A stretch of 64,000 bases of DNA from Salinisphaera sp. T31B1 (GCF_040361275.1 NZ_APNH01000003.1:496001-560000), one strand, 5' to 3'. Shown: positions 1-9,886, counted from the first letter of the stretch. A program made the numbers and translations. The notes: generated by a model not told the origin, from the letters alone.

Positions 1-1459
1 GTGCCCGCGTGTCGGAATCCGAGAGCAGGCGATTGATGCTCTGGGTCGCGGTATGCATTTCGTCCAGCGTGGCGTTGGTGGTGTCCAATGTGTGTTTGAG
101 ATCATCCACGATCGGGCGGACATCGATGGCATTGAGGCGGTCCATCAGGCTCGATAGCTGCTGCTGAATGCTGGTGATGCTGCTGGGCACGCTCGGGAAC
201 ACCGGGTACTGGCCAATCGTGCTGGCCTGGTAGGTGGCGTTCTTTTCGAACTGGGTGTCGATGAACGTCGATCCAGTGAGTAGGTTGCCGGACTTGATCG
301 TCGCGCGCAGGCCGTTGTTGAAGAATTTCTGCAGGTTGTCGCGCCACTGTCGGTCGGTCCAGTCGGCCCAGGCATTGGCCGGGCGCTGGGGCTCGATCGC
401 GACGAGTACCGGTATCTTGAAGTTCGAAAAGCGCTTGAAATCGAAGTCTTCACGAAAATACGGGACTTCCTCGACCGTACCGATGCGCAGGCCGCGATAT
501 TCAACCGGGGCGCCTGCCGACAGGCCACGGACCGAGTCGTCCAGCAGGATCACGTATTCGATCTTGTGATCGTAGCGATCCTGCGTCGCGGCATTGCGGG
601 TAGCATAGAGTTCGTAGCGGTCGCCGTTGCTGGCCTGACTGCCAGGCGTGACGTCGTCGGGTGTGCCGAAGGTCACGCCGCCGGCGAGCACGCTCTGGAT
701 CGAGCCGAGCTGGACATCGACGCCGTCCGAGCCGAGATGAAAGTCGACGCCCGAGCGCAGCCAGAACTGGGTGGTATGGGTGACGAGCGTGGAGAACGGC
801 TCGCGGATGAAGATATGGTAGTCCATGCGCTTGGCATCGACATTGAAGTCGGCGGACTCGATCTGGCCGACGGTCTGGCCCTGGTAGATGATCGGGTCGC
901 CCACGGCCAGCGAGTTGTCGTTATTGCTGGTCAGCTGCAGCGACAGCCCGGGTTCGTCCGTGGATATCGCCGGTGCACTGTCGCGTACCGTAAAGCGGCG
1001 CTTCTCGGTATCGCTGCTGCCCGGCTGGAGCTGGATATAGGCGCCGGACAGAATGGTGCCTAGCCCGCTGATGCCCTGGCGACCAACCCGCGGTTTCACG
1101 ATCCAGAAGCGGCTGTCGTCGACCAGCAGCGGGCCGGTGTCTGGATCCATCTGCACGGTCACCACGGCGCCCTGGTAGTCGTCGGCCAGATGCACATCGG
1201 TGACGTGGCCAACCTCGACGCTGCGAACCTTGACCAGCGTGCTGCCGGCTTCCATGCCTTCGGCGGTATCGACCGACAGCGTGATTTGCGGGCCCTTGGA
1301 AATCACGTTCTGATATATCAGCCAGGCGCCGATCAGCGCCGCACCGAGCGGGATCAGCCAGACCGGGGAAATGCGCCAGCGCCGCGGGCGACTGATGACC
1401 GCCTGGTGGGCCGTATCGGTGCCCTCTCGCGTGGGCTGGTTGTCGGCATCGTCGGTCAT
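1..1459 (-). CDS. pqiB: PqiB, MCE-family intermembrane transport protein (partial)
   Basis: This gene runs off the left edge; about 486 codons are present, so the C-terminus is missing (E. coli PqiB has about 546 residues). PqiB is a periplasm-spanning MCE-domain protein that forms a tube for lipid transport between the inner and outer membranes. After a charged N-terminus there is one membrane segment (about residues 33-53), followed by repeated MCE/MlaD domains: the first begins near residue 57, and similar modules recur near residues 170 and 300. The ATG at 1457-1459 overlaps the pqiA stop codon (ATGA), which implies translational coupling. A pqiC gene would be expected beyond the edge but cannot be seen. 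Confidence 0.9.
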   Translation of the reverse strand, partial: MTDDADNQPTREGTDTAHQAVISRPRRWRISPVWLIPLGAALIGAWLIYQNVISKGPQITLSVDTAEGMEAGSTLVKVRSVEVGHVTDVHLADDYQGAVVTVQMDPDTGPLLVDDSRFWIVKPRVGRQGISGLGTILSGAYIQLQPGSSDTEKRRFTVRDSAPAISTDEPGLSLQLTSNNDNSLAVGDPIIYQGQTVGQIESADFNVDAKRMDYHIFIREPFSTLVTHTTQFWLRSGVDFHLGSDGVDVQLGSIQSVLAGGVTFGTPDDVTPGSQASNGDRYELYATRNAATQDRYDHKIEYVILLDDSVRGLSAGAPVEYRGLRIGTVEEVPYFREDFDFKRFSNFKIPVLVAIEPQRPANAWADWTDRQWRDNLQKFFNNGLRATIKSGNLLTGSTFIDTQFEKNATYQASTIGQYPVFPSVPSSITSIQQQLSSLMDRLNAIDVRPIVDDLKHTLDTTNATLDEMHTATQSINRLLSDSDTRA

Positions 1460-2742
1460 GCGTGGTCCAGGGCTTTTCGTGGCTCATCCGCGTTCTGCCA
1501 GAGCAATCGCGTGTCGAAGGTCAGCGCCGCAATCATGGTGATGACCACGACCGCGGCGAACGACAATGCGGCGGGGCCGGGGTGGATGGCCATCAACGCG
1601 CCAGCCTGAACCAGTGAGCCGAGGATCGCGACCACGAACACATCGATCATCGACCAGCGTCCGATCTTCTCGGTAACCCGATAGAGCCGCGTACGCTCGA
1701 GCGCGTTGCGTTGACGTCCGCGCCGCGCGGCCACGCACAGCCAGGCCAGGGCAATGATCTTGCTGATAGGAACCACGACGCTGGCGACAAAGATGACCAG
1801 AGCGATGGGCCATGATCCGGCTGCGGCCAGATGTACCACGCCGCCGATGATCGTCTGCGGCTCACTTTCGCCCAAAGTCACGGTCGATAGAATCGGATAG
1901 ACATTGGCCGGAATGTACAGGATCACCGCCGTGGCTAATAGCGCCCAAGTCAATTGCGTGCGATCGACGCCGTGTGCCAGGTGACGTTTGCCGCAGCGCG
2001 GGCAGCGATGGGCCGGATTGATGGCAAACGGCGTGTCGCAGGCATGACAGACCATCAACTGCTGGCTGCGCCCGCTGCGATGAAAATCCAGCGCACGGCC
2101 GAAATCGCTCGCCAGCACCGGATGCGGGGCGATGGCATCCCACAGGGTGACCCAGTCGACGAGGCTGAATGTGCGGATGAGCAGTAACGAATAGATACAG
2201 AAAGCCACGAAGGACGGCCCGATCTGGATATCGGCCAGTGACACGATCTTGATCAGGGCCACGAGCACGCCCACGATGAACACGTCCGACATCAGCCAGG
2301 GCTCGAGCGGCCGCAGCAGGCGGGCGAGCGCGATCGCCCCCGGCAATCGTCGGTCCGGGCGCGCGCCGGCACATAGATAGATCAGGGCCGCCAGGTACAG
2401 TCCGGGCAGCCCGACCGTCGTTGCCAGCAGCAGCGCGGCCAGGGACGGGTAGTCATACCCCAGCAGCGATCGCGCCGCATCGATGAACGACATCGTATGA
2501 CCGATGCCGCGCGTCGAGAAACTGAGGAAATCGAAACAGAAGACCAGACCGAGCATGAGCGCGGCTGCGATTGCCCATGAAAGCGTGATCTGCACATCGC
2601 GTTGTGCCGCGGCCGCGACATGATGATGGCAGCGATGGCAGTGCGCCGACTCACCGGGGGCACGCGCCGGGAGAATCATCAGCTGGTCGCATTGTCGACA
2701 CAGCACCACGCGACCCCTACCGCTGGCATTGGCTATGCTCAT
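1456..2742 (-). CDS. pqiA: PqiA, inner-membrane partner of PqiB
   Basis: A 428-residue polytopic membrane protein, close to the 417 residues of E. coli PqiA. It has two repeats, each introduced by a zinc-ribbon-like cysteine cluster: C15/C18/C35/C38 and C232/C235/C247/C250. Each cluster is followed by several hydrophobic helices, the PqiA-domain arrangement. PqiA anchors or energises the PqiB tube in the inner membrane. The gene lies 66 bp downstream of gltA on the same strand and overlaps pqiB by 4 bp, so pqiA and pqiB are clearly co-transcribed. Family membership is secure. The transported lipid cannot be read from the sequence. Confidence 0.9.
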   Translation of the reverse strand: MSIANASGRGRVVLCRQCDQLMILPARAPGESAHCHRCHHHVAAAAQRDVQITLSWAIAAALMLGLVFCFDFLSFSTRGIGHTMSFIDAARSLLGYDYPSLAALLLATTVGLPGLYLAALIYLCAGARPDRRLPGAIALARLLRPLEPWLMSDVFIVGVLVALIKIVSLADIQIGPSFVAFCIYSLLLIRTFSLVDWVTLWDAIAPHPVLASDFGRALDFHRSGRSQQLMVCHACDTPFAINPAHRCPRCGKRHLAHGVDRTQLTWALLATAVILYIPANVYPILSTVTLGESEPQTIIGGVVHLAAAGSWPIALVIFVASVVVPISKIIALAWLCVAARRGRQRNALERTRLYRVTEKIGRWSMIDVFVVAILGSLVQAGALMAIHPGPAALSFAAVVVITMIAALTFDTRLLWQNADEPRKALDHA

Positions 2743-2772
2743 GGTCGAGGTCCCTCCGAAACGCGGCGATAG

Positions 2773-2798
2773 GCCGGGCCGGTAGCTTCCGGCCCGGC
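2773..2798 (-). other. Strong hairpin after gltA (no U-tract)
   Basis: A perfect 10-bp inverted repeat (GCCGGGCCGG and CCGGCCCGGC) around a 6-nt loop begins 11 nt beyond the gltA stop codon. No T-run follows on either strand, so it is not a textbook intrinsic terminator. It may protect the gltA mRNA 3' end or give partial termination before pqiA. Confidence 0.55.
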
Positions 2799-2808
2799 GC
2801 GGCGTCGG

Positions 2809-4104
2809 CTAGCGCTTGTCGATATTGACGTAATCGCGCAGTTCGTAGCCCGTATAGACCTGACGCGGACGCGCGATACGCATGCCGGGATCGGCCATCA
2901 TCTCGGACCAGTGGGCGGCCCAGCCGACGGTACGCGCGATGGCGAACATCGGCGTGAACATGTTGATCGGTATGCCCAGCGCCTGGTAGATGATGCCCGA
3001 GTAGAAATCCACGTTCGGGTAGAGCTTGCGCTCGACGAAATAGTCGTCTTCCAGGGCGATACGCTCGAGCTCCAGGGCCATTTCGAACAGCTGGTTGTTC
3101 TGCATGCCGAAGTGCTCGAGGATTTCATGGCAGTAGCCACGAATGATCGTCGCACGCGGATCGAAGTTCTTGTAGACGCGGTGGCCGAAGCCCATCAGGC
3201 GGAACGGATCGTCCTTGTCCTTGGCCTTCTCGACATACTTGCCGACCTGCGAGATGTCGCCCACCTCGTTGAGCATGTTCAGCACGGCCTCGTTGGCACC
3301 ACCGTGTGCCGGCCCCCACAGAGCCGCAATGCCCGTGGAGATGGCCGCGTACGGATTGGCACCGGTCGATCCAGCCATGCGCACCGTCGACGTCGAAGCA
3401 TTCTGCTCGTGGTCGGCGTGCAGGATGAACAGCACGTCCAGCGCCTTGGCGGCGACCGGGTCGACTTCGTACTCCTCGGCCGGCACGGCGAAGCACATGC
3501 GCAGGAAGTTCGAGGCGTAGTCGAGATGGTTCTTCGGCCCGATCTTGGGCTGGCCGATCGAATGCTTGTAGGCGGCCGCCGCGATCGTGGGCATCTTGGC
3601 GATCATGCGCCGGGCGAAGATTTCGCGATGCTCCGGATTCCGGATGTCGGTGGTGTCGTGATAGAACGCCGACAACGAACCGACGATGCCGGTGAGCATG
3701 GCCATCGGATGGGCGTCGTAGTGGAAGCCGTCGAAGAACTTGACCAGCGATTCGTTGAGCATCGTGTGATGCGTGATCGCATGCCGGAACTCGTCCATCT
3801 CCGGTGCGGTCGGCAGTTCGCCGTTGAGCAGCAGGTAGCAGACTTCCAGGAAGCTCGACTTCTCGGCCAGCTGATCGACCGGGTAGCCGCGATACATCAG
3901 GATGCCGTTCTCGCCGTCGATGAACGTGATGTCGGACTTGCAGCTGCAGGTGGCCGTGAACGCCGGATCGTAGGTGAACACGCCCTGCTTGGTGTTGAGT
4001 CCGCGCACATCCACGCCCGGCGTGCCGAGACTGCCCTCGATCACCGGTAGTTCGGTGCTCTGGTCGTTGCTCGGATTACTCAGCGTAAAGGCTTTTTCGG
4101 TCAT
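2809..4104 (-). CDS. gltA: Citrate synthase (type II)
   Basis: A 431-residue protein matching the hexameric gammaproteobacterial citrate synthase. It condenses oxaloacetate and acetyl-CoA to citrate, the entry step of the TCA cycle, in the cytoplasm. Visible family landmarks include the N-terminal beta-sheet region, the HADHEQN segment, the [13 protein letters not shown] catalytic-histidine region and the NVDFYSG catalytic-aspartate region. A GGGAG ribosome site precedes the ATG. It follows the malic enzyme gene by 39 bp on the same strand, so the two central-carbon genes may share a transcript. No anomalies were seen. Confidence 0.97.
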   Translation of the reverse strand: MTEKAFTLSNPSNDQSTELPVIEGSLGTPGVDVRGLNTKQGVFTYDPAFTATCSCKSDITFIDGENGILMYRGYPVDQLAEKSSFLEVCYLLLNGELPTAPEMDEFRHAITHHTMLNESLVKFFDGFHYDAHPMAMLTGIVGSLSAFYHDTTDIRNPEHREIFARRMIAKMPTIAAAAYKHSIGQPKIGPKNHLDYASNFLRMCFAVPAEEYEVDPVAAKALDVLFILHADHEQNASTSTVRMAGSTGANPYAAISTGIAALWGPAHGGANEAVLNMLNEVGDISQVGKYVEKAKDKDDPFRLMGFGHRVYKNFDPRATIIRGYCHEILEHFGMQNNQLFEMALELERIALEDDYFVERKLYPNVDFYSGIIYQALGIPINMFTPMFAIARTVGWAAHWSEMMADPGMRIARPRQVYTGYELRDYVNIDKR

Positions 4105-4143
4105 CTACGATCTCCCGGTTATTTTCCCGCAGTGGACTGGTCT

Positions 4144-5415
4144 TCAGTCCGTTTGGGTGTCGACCACCGGCTGCGGATAATGCGAAGGGTATTCGGTACG
4201 CGCCACGCCGGTATCGATCGCGGCCTGCGCGACGGCGGACGGTATGAAGTCGATCAGGCGCGGATCGAACGGGCTCGGAATGATGTAATCCGCGCCGAAC
4301 GACATCTGCTCCTGGTCGTGGGCTTCCAGCACGCTGTTGGGCACCGGTTGGCGGGCGAGTTCGCCCATGGCCTTGGCAGCAGCCACGCACATCTGCATGT
4401 TGATGCGTCGCGCGCGCACGTCGAGCGCGCCGCGAAAGATGTAGGGGAAGCCAAGGACATTATTGACCTGGTTCGGGTAATCGCTGCGGCCGGTTGCCAT
4501 GATCAGGTCGTCGCGCACGCTCTTGGCGTCCTCGGGGCTGATCTCGGGGTTCGGGTTCGACAGCGCGAAGATCACCGGCCGGGCGGGCATGGAGCCGATC
4601 TGCTCCTTGGAGACCGTATCCGGGCCCGACAGACCGATGAACACATCGGCGATCTTCATCACATCGTCGACCGTGCGTAGATCGGTCTTGCTGGCAAACC
4701 GTGCTTTCTGTTCGGACAGGTCGTCGCGATCGCTGTGAATCACGCCCTTGCTGTCGCACATGTAGACGTTGTCCAGCGTCGCGCCCATCTCCAGCAGCAG
4801 GTTCATCGAAGCCACGCCGGCCGCGCCTGCGCCCATGCACACGATCTTCGCATCCGCGAGCGTCTTGTCCTGCAGCTCGAGCGCGTTGATCAGTCCGGCG
4901 GCCACGATAATCGCGGTGCCGTGCTGGTCGTCATGGAAGACCGGAATATCCAGGCGTTCGATCAGGGCCGCCTCGATCTCGAAACAGTGCGGCGCGGCGA
5001 TGTCCTCGAGATTGATGCCGCCGAAGGTCGGCGCGATACGCACGACCGTGTCGATGAAGTCCTTCGGATCCTCGGCATCGAGTTCGATATCGAAAACGTT
5101 GACGTCGGCGAATTTCTTGAACAGAACGGCCTTGCCTTCCATGACCGGTTTGCTGGCCAGCGCGCCGGTGTTGCCCAGGCCCAGCGTCGCGGTGCCGTTG
5201 GAGATCACCGCGACCAGATTGCCCTTGGACGTATAGAGGAACGCATCCTCTGGATTATCGCGGATCGCCTTGACGGGTTCGGCCACACCCGGCGTATAGG
5301 CCAGGGACAACTCGCCATAGGTCGTGAAGGGCTTGGTGACCGAAATCGCCAGCTTCCCGGGCTTGGGCTTGGCGTGGTAGTCCAAGGCTTCCTGTTTGCG
5401 CGAGTATTCGGCCAT
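4144..5415 (-). CDS. Malic enzyme, short form without phosphotransacetylase domain
   Basis: The protein begins MAEYSRKQEALDYH and has 423 residues. It decarboxylates malate to pyruvate with reduction of NAD(P). It aligns with the N-terminal catalytic and NAD-binding parts of MaeB: there is a LAYTPGVAEP segment, an acidic metal-binding stretch with DIELDAEDP, and a nucleotide-binding GAGAAGVA motif. The C-terminal phosphotransacetylase-like domain of E. coli MaeB (about 330 residues) is absent, as in the roughly 420-residue Pseudomonas malic enzymes. The frame stays open upstream of the chosen start to 5664, but only the ATG at 5415 matches the family N-terminus. Confidence 0.92.
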   Translation of the reverse strand: MAEYSRKQEALDYHAKPKPGKLAISVTKPFTTYGELSLAYTPGVAEPVKAIRDNPEDAFLYTSKGNLVAVISNGTATLGLGNTGALASKPVMEGKAVLFKKFADVNVFDIELDAEDPKDFIDTVVRIAPTFGGINLEDIAAPHCFEIEAALIERLDIPVFHDDQHGTAIIVAAGLINALELQDKTLADAKIVCMGAGAAGVASMNLLLEMGATLDNVYMCDSKGVIHSDRDDLSEQKARFASKTDLRTVDDVMKIADVFIGLSGPDTVSKEQIGSMPARPVIFALSNPNPEISPEDAKSVRDDLIMATGRSDYPNQVNNVLGFPYIFRGALDVRARRINMQMCVAAAKAMGELARQPVPNSVLEAHDQEQMSFGADYIIPSPFDPRLIDFIPSAVAQAAIDTGVARTEYPSHYPQPVVDTQTD

Positions 5416-5537
5416 GCGGCGTCTGTCGTGTCCTGCGGGTCGGCGCTGCGGTGCAACAACGTGCGCCCCAAGCCGTATTGAACGAATCAGCGAGTATACC
5501 GACGCGGTGGCCTCGCGACTAGCGAAGCCACGGCCGC

Positions 5538-5726
5538 TCAGCCGTTTTCCGCCTGAGCCCGGATTTCGGCCAGACGACCGTCGGCGGCGACTTCGATGAT
5601 CAGCTCGATCGGCTGGCAACAGACGAAGCAATCCTCGATATAACGCTGCGAGCCGGCCGAACAATCGACCACGACGGTGATTGTTTCGCCGCAGTAGGGA
5701 CAGGCGATTTCGGGTTCTTCGAGCAC
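5538..5726 (-). CDS. CPXCG-motif cysteine-rich small protein
   Basis: A 62-residue protein with two cysteine pairs, CPYCGE near the N-terminus and CFVCCQP in the middle, separated by about 25 residues. This fits the small CPXCG-motif cysteine-rich family, presumed zinc-ribbon proteins of unknown function. I chose the GTG start at 5726 because GAGAGG lies six bases upstream and the family begins just before the first CPXC. The frame is open further upstream, but that part overlaps hemW and looks non-coding. It lies 10 bp after hemW and is probably co-transcribed with it. Confidence 0.8.
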   Translation of the reverse strand: MLEEPEIACPYCGETITVVVDCSAGSQRYIEDCFVCCQPIELIIEVAADGRLAEIRAQAENG

Positions 5727-5736
5727 GTCGAGCCTC

Positions 5737-6939
5737 TCAGTCGGCAGAATCGGGGACGAGTTCGGCCAGAATGCTGTCCAGGTAATACCAGCCGCGGTCG
5801 GAGGCGGCCAGCCGGGCGTCATCGGCGTCGATCAACCCGTTGGAGCGTGCGCCGCCGAGATTATCCAGCAGCTCTGCCCAGGAAAGCCCGGTCCGGTATT
5901 CGTAGTCGTCACGGCTCAGGCCCTGGCGTCGACGCAGCGCGCCCAGAAGACACTCGAAGCGTGCATCGGCCTCAGTCAGGACCCGGGTTTCGGTAATCGA
6001 AACCGGTCGGCCGGCGGCCTGCATGTAGCCGGTTGGCCAGCGCTGGCGCGCGGTGCGCACGATCCGGCCGTCCTCGGCCGTGCATTTGCCGTGGGCGCCG
6101 GCGCCAATGCCCAGATAATCGCCGAATCGCCAGTAGTTGTCGTTGTGTCGACAGCCATGACCGGGTCGTGTCCACGCCGAAACCTCGTATTGATCGTAGC
6201 CCGCGGCGGCGAGGCGTTCGGTCGCGGCGTCGAATATGTCGGCCACGACATCGTCGCCCGGCAGCGGCGGCGGCCGTTTGTAGAACGGGGTGTTCGGTTC
6301 GAGCGTCAACTGGTAGTAGGACAGATGGCCCGGATCGCAGGCCAGCACGGTCTCGAGATCGTGCATGGCGCGCGCCAGCGTCTGTCCGGGCAGGCCGAAC
6401 ATCAGATCGCAGTTGAGGCGCTCGAAGCCCGCGGCGCCGGCACTGTCGATCGCGGCCAATGCTTCGTCGGCGTCGTGGATCCGCCCGAGTGCGGCCAGGC
6501 ATGCGTTGTCCAGGCTCTGAATGCCCAATGACAATCGGTTGACGCCGGCGGCGCGAAGATCGGCGAAGCGCGAATGCTCGGTGGCCCCGGGATTGGCTTC
6601 CAGGGTGATCTCGCAGGCATCGGCCAGGCCGGGTCCGCGGTCCAGCGCGGCGAGGATGCGCTCGATGGACTCCGCGGTGAACAGGCTGGGCGTGCCGCCA
6701 CCGAAGAACACGGTATCGATCGGACGCGGATCATCCTGTCGCGCCAGCTGCCAGTCCGCCAGTAATGCATCCACATATGCCTGCTCGGGAAGCGTATCCG
6801 GCAGACGATGCGAATTGAAGTCGCAATAGGGACACTTGCGTACACACCAGGGCAGGTGCACATACACCGATAACGGGATGTGCCGACGCTGGGCGAGCGC
6901 GTGACTCTCGGCGGCGGGCCGGGTCGGCGTTTCAGCCAC
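5737..6939 (-). CDS. hemW: HemW, radical SAM heme chaperone
   Basis: A 400-residue radical SAM protein with the CX3CX2C cluster at C32, C36 and C39 (PWCVRKCPYCDF). A GGGTPS SAM-binding segment follows, along with the family's C-terminal HemN-like domain. HemW binds heme and delivers it to target proteins; it was long annotated as an oxygen-independent coproporphyrinogen oxidase. The cysteine directly after the cluster that typifies true HemN (CX3CX2CXC) is absent, which favours HemW. It overlaps the end of rdgB by 8 bp, an order (rdgB-hemW) widely conserved in proteobacteria. Confidence 0.93.
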   Translation of the reverse strand: MAETPTRPAAESHALAQRRHIPLSVYVHLPWCVRKCPYCDFNSHRLPDTLPEQAYVDALLADWQLARQDDPRPIDTVFFGGGTPSLFTAESIERILAALDRGPGLADACEITLEANPGATEHSRFADLRAAGVNRLSLGIQSLDNACLAALGRIHDADEALAAIDSAGAAGFERLNCDLMFGLPGQTLARAMHDLETVLACDPGHLSYYQLTLEPNTPFYKRPPPLPGDDVVADIFDAATERLAAAGYDQYEVSAWTRPGHGCRHNDNYWRFGDYLGIGAGAHGKCTAEDGRIVRTARQRWPTGYMQAAGRPVSITETRVLTEADARFECLLGALRRRQGLSRDDYEYRTGLSWAELLDNLGGARSNGLIDADDARLAASDRGWYYLDSILAELVPDSAD

Positions 6940-7549
6940 GATCCGACAGCTGTTCGATCAGCCGGTGCATGGCCCGCGCCCGATGACTGATCTGATTCTT
7001 GCGCTCGGCGCTCATTTGACCGGCGCTGGCCTGCTCGTCTTCGACCCAGAACAACGGGTCGTAGCCGAATCCGCCGGTGCCGGCCGGCCGCTCCAGTATC
7101 AGGCCGTGCCAGACGCCATGGGCGATGATCGGTGCGGGGTCTTCGGCGCTCCGGGTGGCTACCAGACAGCAGTGGAAGGCCGCACCGCGGTCGTGGCGCG
7201 CTACGCCGGCCAGATTGGCGACCAGCAGCCGGTTATTGGCTGTATCGTCGCCGTGCGTGCCGGCATAACGGGCAGAATAGACCCCCGGCGCCCCGTCGAG
7301 CGCATCCACCGCCAGCCCCGAGTCGTCGGCGATCGCCGGCAGGCCGGTATGGGCCGCGGCATGCCGGGCCTTGATGAGCGCATTGTCGACGAAGCCGATA
7401 CCGGTTTCTTCTGCGTCCGTCACATCGAACTCGCGCTGAGAGACCAGCTCCATCGACAGCGGGGCGAGCAGCGCGCGCATCTCGGCCAGCTTGCCGGCAT
7501 TGCCCGAGGCCAGGACCCACCGGGGTGGGCGTGTGGTCGATGCAGCCAT
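6932..7549 (-). CDS. rdgB: XTP/dITP diphosphatase RdgB
   Basis: A 205-residue Ham1/RdgB family pyrophosphatase. It hydrolyses dITP, XTP and other deaminated purine nucleotides to monophosphates and keeps them out of DNA. Hallmarks are the N-terminal ASGNAGKLAEM substrate loop, the ADDSGLAVDAL metal-binding segment, the YSARYAG motif and the FGYDPLF segment. It sits 3 bp downstream of rph and overlaps hemW, giving the conserved rph-rdgB-hemW order. Confidence 0.95.
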   Translation of the reverse strand: MAASTTRPPRWVLASGNAGKLAEMRALLAPLSMELVSQREFDVTDAEETGIGFVDNALIKARHAAAHTGLPAIADDSGLAVDALDGAPGVYSARYAGTHGDDTANNRLLVANLAGVARHDRGAAFHCCLVATRSAEDPAPIIAHGVWHGLILERPAGTGGFGYDPLFWVEDEQASAGQMSAERKNQISHRARAMHRLIEQLSDRG

Positions 7550-7552
7550 GAT

Positions 7553-8272
7553 TCAGCCCCGTGCGGCGCGCTGAATAGCTAGCAGTTCATTCACGCCTTT
7601 TTCGGCATGGCCGAGCAGGGCGTCGAGCTCGCTGCGCTGGAAGGCATGGCCTTCGGCGGTGCCCTGAATCTCGATGAACGCGCCGGCTTCGTTCATGACC
7701 ACGTTCATGTCGGTTTCGGCCTGGGAATCCTCGGCATAATCCAGATCCAGCACCGCAGCCCCGTCGAAGATGCCGACCGACACCGCGGCGATCTGGCCGT
7801 GAATGGGGTTGGTCTTGAGTTTGCCGGCCGCCGTGAGCGATTCCATGGCATCGAGCAGGGCAACATAGCCGCCGGTGATCGATGCGGTCCGGGTGCCGCC
7901 GTCGGCCTGAATGACATCGCAATCCACGGTGACCGTGCGTGCGCCCAGTGCGTTCATGTCCACGACCGCCCGCAGGCTCCGGCCGATCAGTCGCTGGATC
8001 TCCACGGTACGGCCGCCTTGTTTGCCGCGTGCGGCCTCACGGCCGTTGCGACTGCCGGTCGCGCCGGGCAGCATGCCGTATTCGGCGGTCAGCCAACCGG
8101 TATTCTGGCCGCGTAGCCACGGCGGCACGCGCTCTTCGACGCTGGCCGTGCAGATCACCCGGGTATCGCCGAAGCTCACCAGTACAGAACCGGCCGCATG
8201 TTTGGTGAAATGGCGCTCGATACGGATGTCGCGCAGTTCGTCGGCGGCTCGGCCGCTGGGTCGCTGGGTCAA
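7553..8272 (-). CDS. rph: Ribonuclease PH
   Basis: A 239-residue phosphorolytic 3'-5' exoribonuclease that trims tRNA 3' ends. The sequence carries the RNase PH landmarks: the early [10 protein letters not shown] segment, [19 protein letters not shown], the [13 protein letters not shown] segment, and the [17 protein letters not shown] phosphate-binding region. It is the first gene of a minus-strand group continuing into rdgB, hemW and the CPXCG gene, and it diverges from yicC, as in many gammaproteobacteria. Confidence 0.96.
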   Translation of the reverse strand: MTQRPSGRAADELRDIRIERHFTKHAAGSVLVSFGDTRVICTASVEERVPPWLRGQNTGWLTAEYGMLPGATGSRNGREAARGKQGGRTVEIQRLIGRSLRAVVDMNALGARTVTVDCDVIQADGGTRTASITGGYVALLDAMESLTAAGKLKTNPIHGQIAAVSVGIFDGAAVLDLDYAEDSQAETDMNVVMNEAGAFIEIQGTAEGHAFQRSELDALLGHAEKGVNELLAIQRAARG

Positions 8273-8308
8273 GATAAGTCCTAGAATCGTGGGTGTGGCT
8301 CGGCACCG

Positions 8309-8314
8309 ATTGTA
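8309..8314 (-). promoter_or_regulatory. Candidate -10 element for rph
   Basis: On the minus strand a TACAAT hexamer within GTTACAAT lies about 37 nt upstream of the rph start. No convincing -35 is visible. The same octamer, at a similar distance, precedes rpoZ. Confidence 0.4.
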
Positions 8315-8423
8315 ACAGCGCCGCCGGTCGGCCCGCGGCGAGCGAAACCGCCCGTGGGGTGTATGCGCAGGCTGTGCGATACTGCGCCGCCAGCCCGACC
8401 GCCCAATCGATCAAGGCAGGCCC

Positions 8424-9287
8424 ATGACCCGCAGCATGACCGGATTCGCACGCAGCCAGACCCAGGGCGCCTGGGGAGAACTGGTTTGGGAAGTGCGTAG
8501 CGTCAATCACCGTTATCTGGATATTCATCTGCGACTGCCCGAGGCGTTGCGTTCGCTGGAACCGGCGATCCGCGATGCGGTCGGCCGTCATCTGTCGCGT
8601 GGCAAGATCGATATCGGCGCGAAGCTGGCCGGCGCCGATACCGCCCAGGCGATCGAGCTCGATCACGACCGGCTCGACGCCTTGGCCCGCGCGCTGGACG
8701 AAGTGCGCGCGCGAGTGGTGGACTGCCAGGCGCCAGACGCCCTGCGCATGCTCGGTTATCCCGGCGTGCAGCGCGAGCCCGAGCCCGATACCCAGGCTCT
8801 CGAGCGCGACGCGTTGCGCGGCCTCGAGGACGCACTCGGCCAGCTGCAGCGCATGCGGTCCGAGGAGGGCGAGCGTCTGGCCGGGCTTCTGCGGGAGCGC
8901 GCCGCGGCGATCGCCGAACGGGCGACGGCGGCCGCCGAACGTCTGCCCCGGGTTCGCCAGGCCTGGTACGACAAGCTTCGTGCGCGTCTGGACGAACTCG
9001 ACACCGAGACCGATCCTGCCCGGCTCGAGCAGGAACTGATTCTCGTCGCCCAGAAGATGGACGTGGCCGAAGAACTCGATCGTCTGCACAGCCACGTCAC
9101 CGCGCTGGAGAATGCGTTGGCCAAGAGCGAGCCCGTTGGCCGCCGGCTGGACTTTCTCATGCAGGAGTTCAACCGCGAGGCGAACACGCTCGGCTCGAAG
9201 TCGCAGGACGCCGAACTGACCGCTCATGCGGTCGAGATGAAGGTGCTCATCGAGCAGATGCGCGAACAAGTACAGAACATCGAGTGA
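8424..9287 (+). CDS. yicC: YicC-family endoribonuclease
   Basis: A 287-residue YicC/YloC family protein beginning MTRSMTGFARSQ, the typical family N-terminus. The family has been reported to be a metal-dependent endoribonuclease involved in RNA turnover. The C-terminal part holds the conserved EFNREANTLGSKSQD region followed by a helix ending in EQMREQVQNIE. The stop codon overlaps the gmk start. The pairing yicC-gmk-rpoZ-spoT is classical in proteobacteria and supports the call. Confidence 0.93.
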   Translation: MTRSMTGFARSQTQGAWGELVWEVRSVNHRYLDIHLRLPEALRSLEPAIRDAVGRHLSRGKIDIGAKLAGADTAQAIELDHDRLDALARALDEVRARVVDCQAPDALRMLGYPGVQREPEPDTQALERDALRGLEDALGQLQRMRSEEGERLAGLLRERAAAIAERATAAAERLPRVRQAWYDKLRARLDELDTETDPARLEQELILVAQKMDVAEELDRLHSHVTALENALAKSEPVGRRLDFLMQEFNREANTLGSKSQDAELTAHAVEMKVLIEQMREQVQNIE

Positions 9288-9886
9288 TGGTGGAGCAGAC
9301 GTTGCAACCCCGCGGCCAGCTTTATGTGATCTCGGCGCCCTCGGGTGCCGGCAAGACGAGCCTGACCCATGCATTGATCGAACGCCTGGCCGCCCGTGGC
9401 CGGATCGCCCGGTTTTCGGTGTCCTATACCACTCGCGATGCACGCCCGGGCGAAGTTGATGGCGTGGACTATCACTTCGTGTCCACCGCGGATTTCCAGG
9501 CGATGATCGCCGCTGGGGCGTTCCTGGAATATGCCCAGGTCTTCGACCGCTATTACGGCACCTCCGCGGCAGAGACCGAGCGCTGGCTGGCGCACGGCCA
9601 GGATGTGGTGCTGGATATCGACTGGCAGGGCGCCCGGCAGGTACGCGAACGCGCACCCGAAACGGTCAGTATCTTCATTCGGCCGCCGTCTCGCGTCGAG
9701 CTGGAGCGTCGTCTGCGCGACCGGGCCTCCGACGACGACGCCGCCATCGCCCGGCGCCTGGCCGAGGCCGACGACGAAATGGCCCGCGCCGACGAATACG
9801 ATCACCAGATTGTCAACGATCATTTCGAGGATGCGCTTGCGCAGCTGGAACGGCTGTTCGTCGAACGCGCGCGCTCGACTTCGTAA
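9287..9886 (+). CDS. gmk: Guanylate kinase
   Basis: A 199-residue P-loop kinase that phosphorylates GMP to GDP with ATP. The Walker A motif SAPSGAGKTS is near residue 19. It is followed by the GMP-binding SYTTRDARPGEVDGVDY region and the DIDWQGARQV segment. A GTG three bases earlier could also start the frame, but the ATG overlapping the yicC stop codon (TGATG) is preferred. The length is close to the roughly 205 residues usual for the family. Confidence 0.96.
   Translation: MVEQTLQPRGQLYVISAPSGAGKTSLTHALIERLAARGRIARFSVSYTTRDARPGEVDGVDYHFVSTADFQAMIAAGAFLEYAQVFDRYYGTSAAETERWLAHGQDVVLDIDWQGARQVRERAPETVSIFIRPPSRVELERRLRDRASDDDAAIARRLAEADDEMARADEYDHQIVNDHFEDALAQLERLFVERARSTS

Noticed and set aside
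4144-5664. Longer malic enzyme starting at 5664
   Set aside because: The extra 83 residues are Arg/Ser-rich, overlap the CPXCG gene antiparallel in frame sense, and are absent from the family.
8037-9656. A 539-codon minus-strand frame over rph, yicC and gmk
   Set aside because: Antisense shadow of yicC and gmk, with no coherent protein signal.
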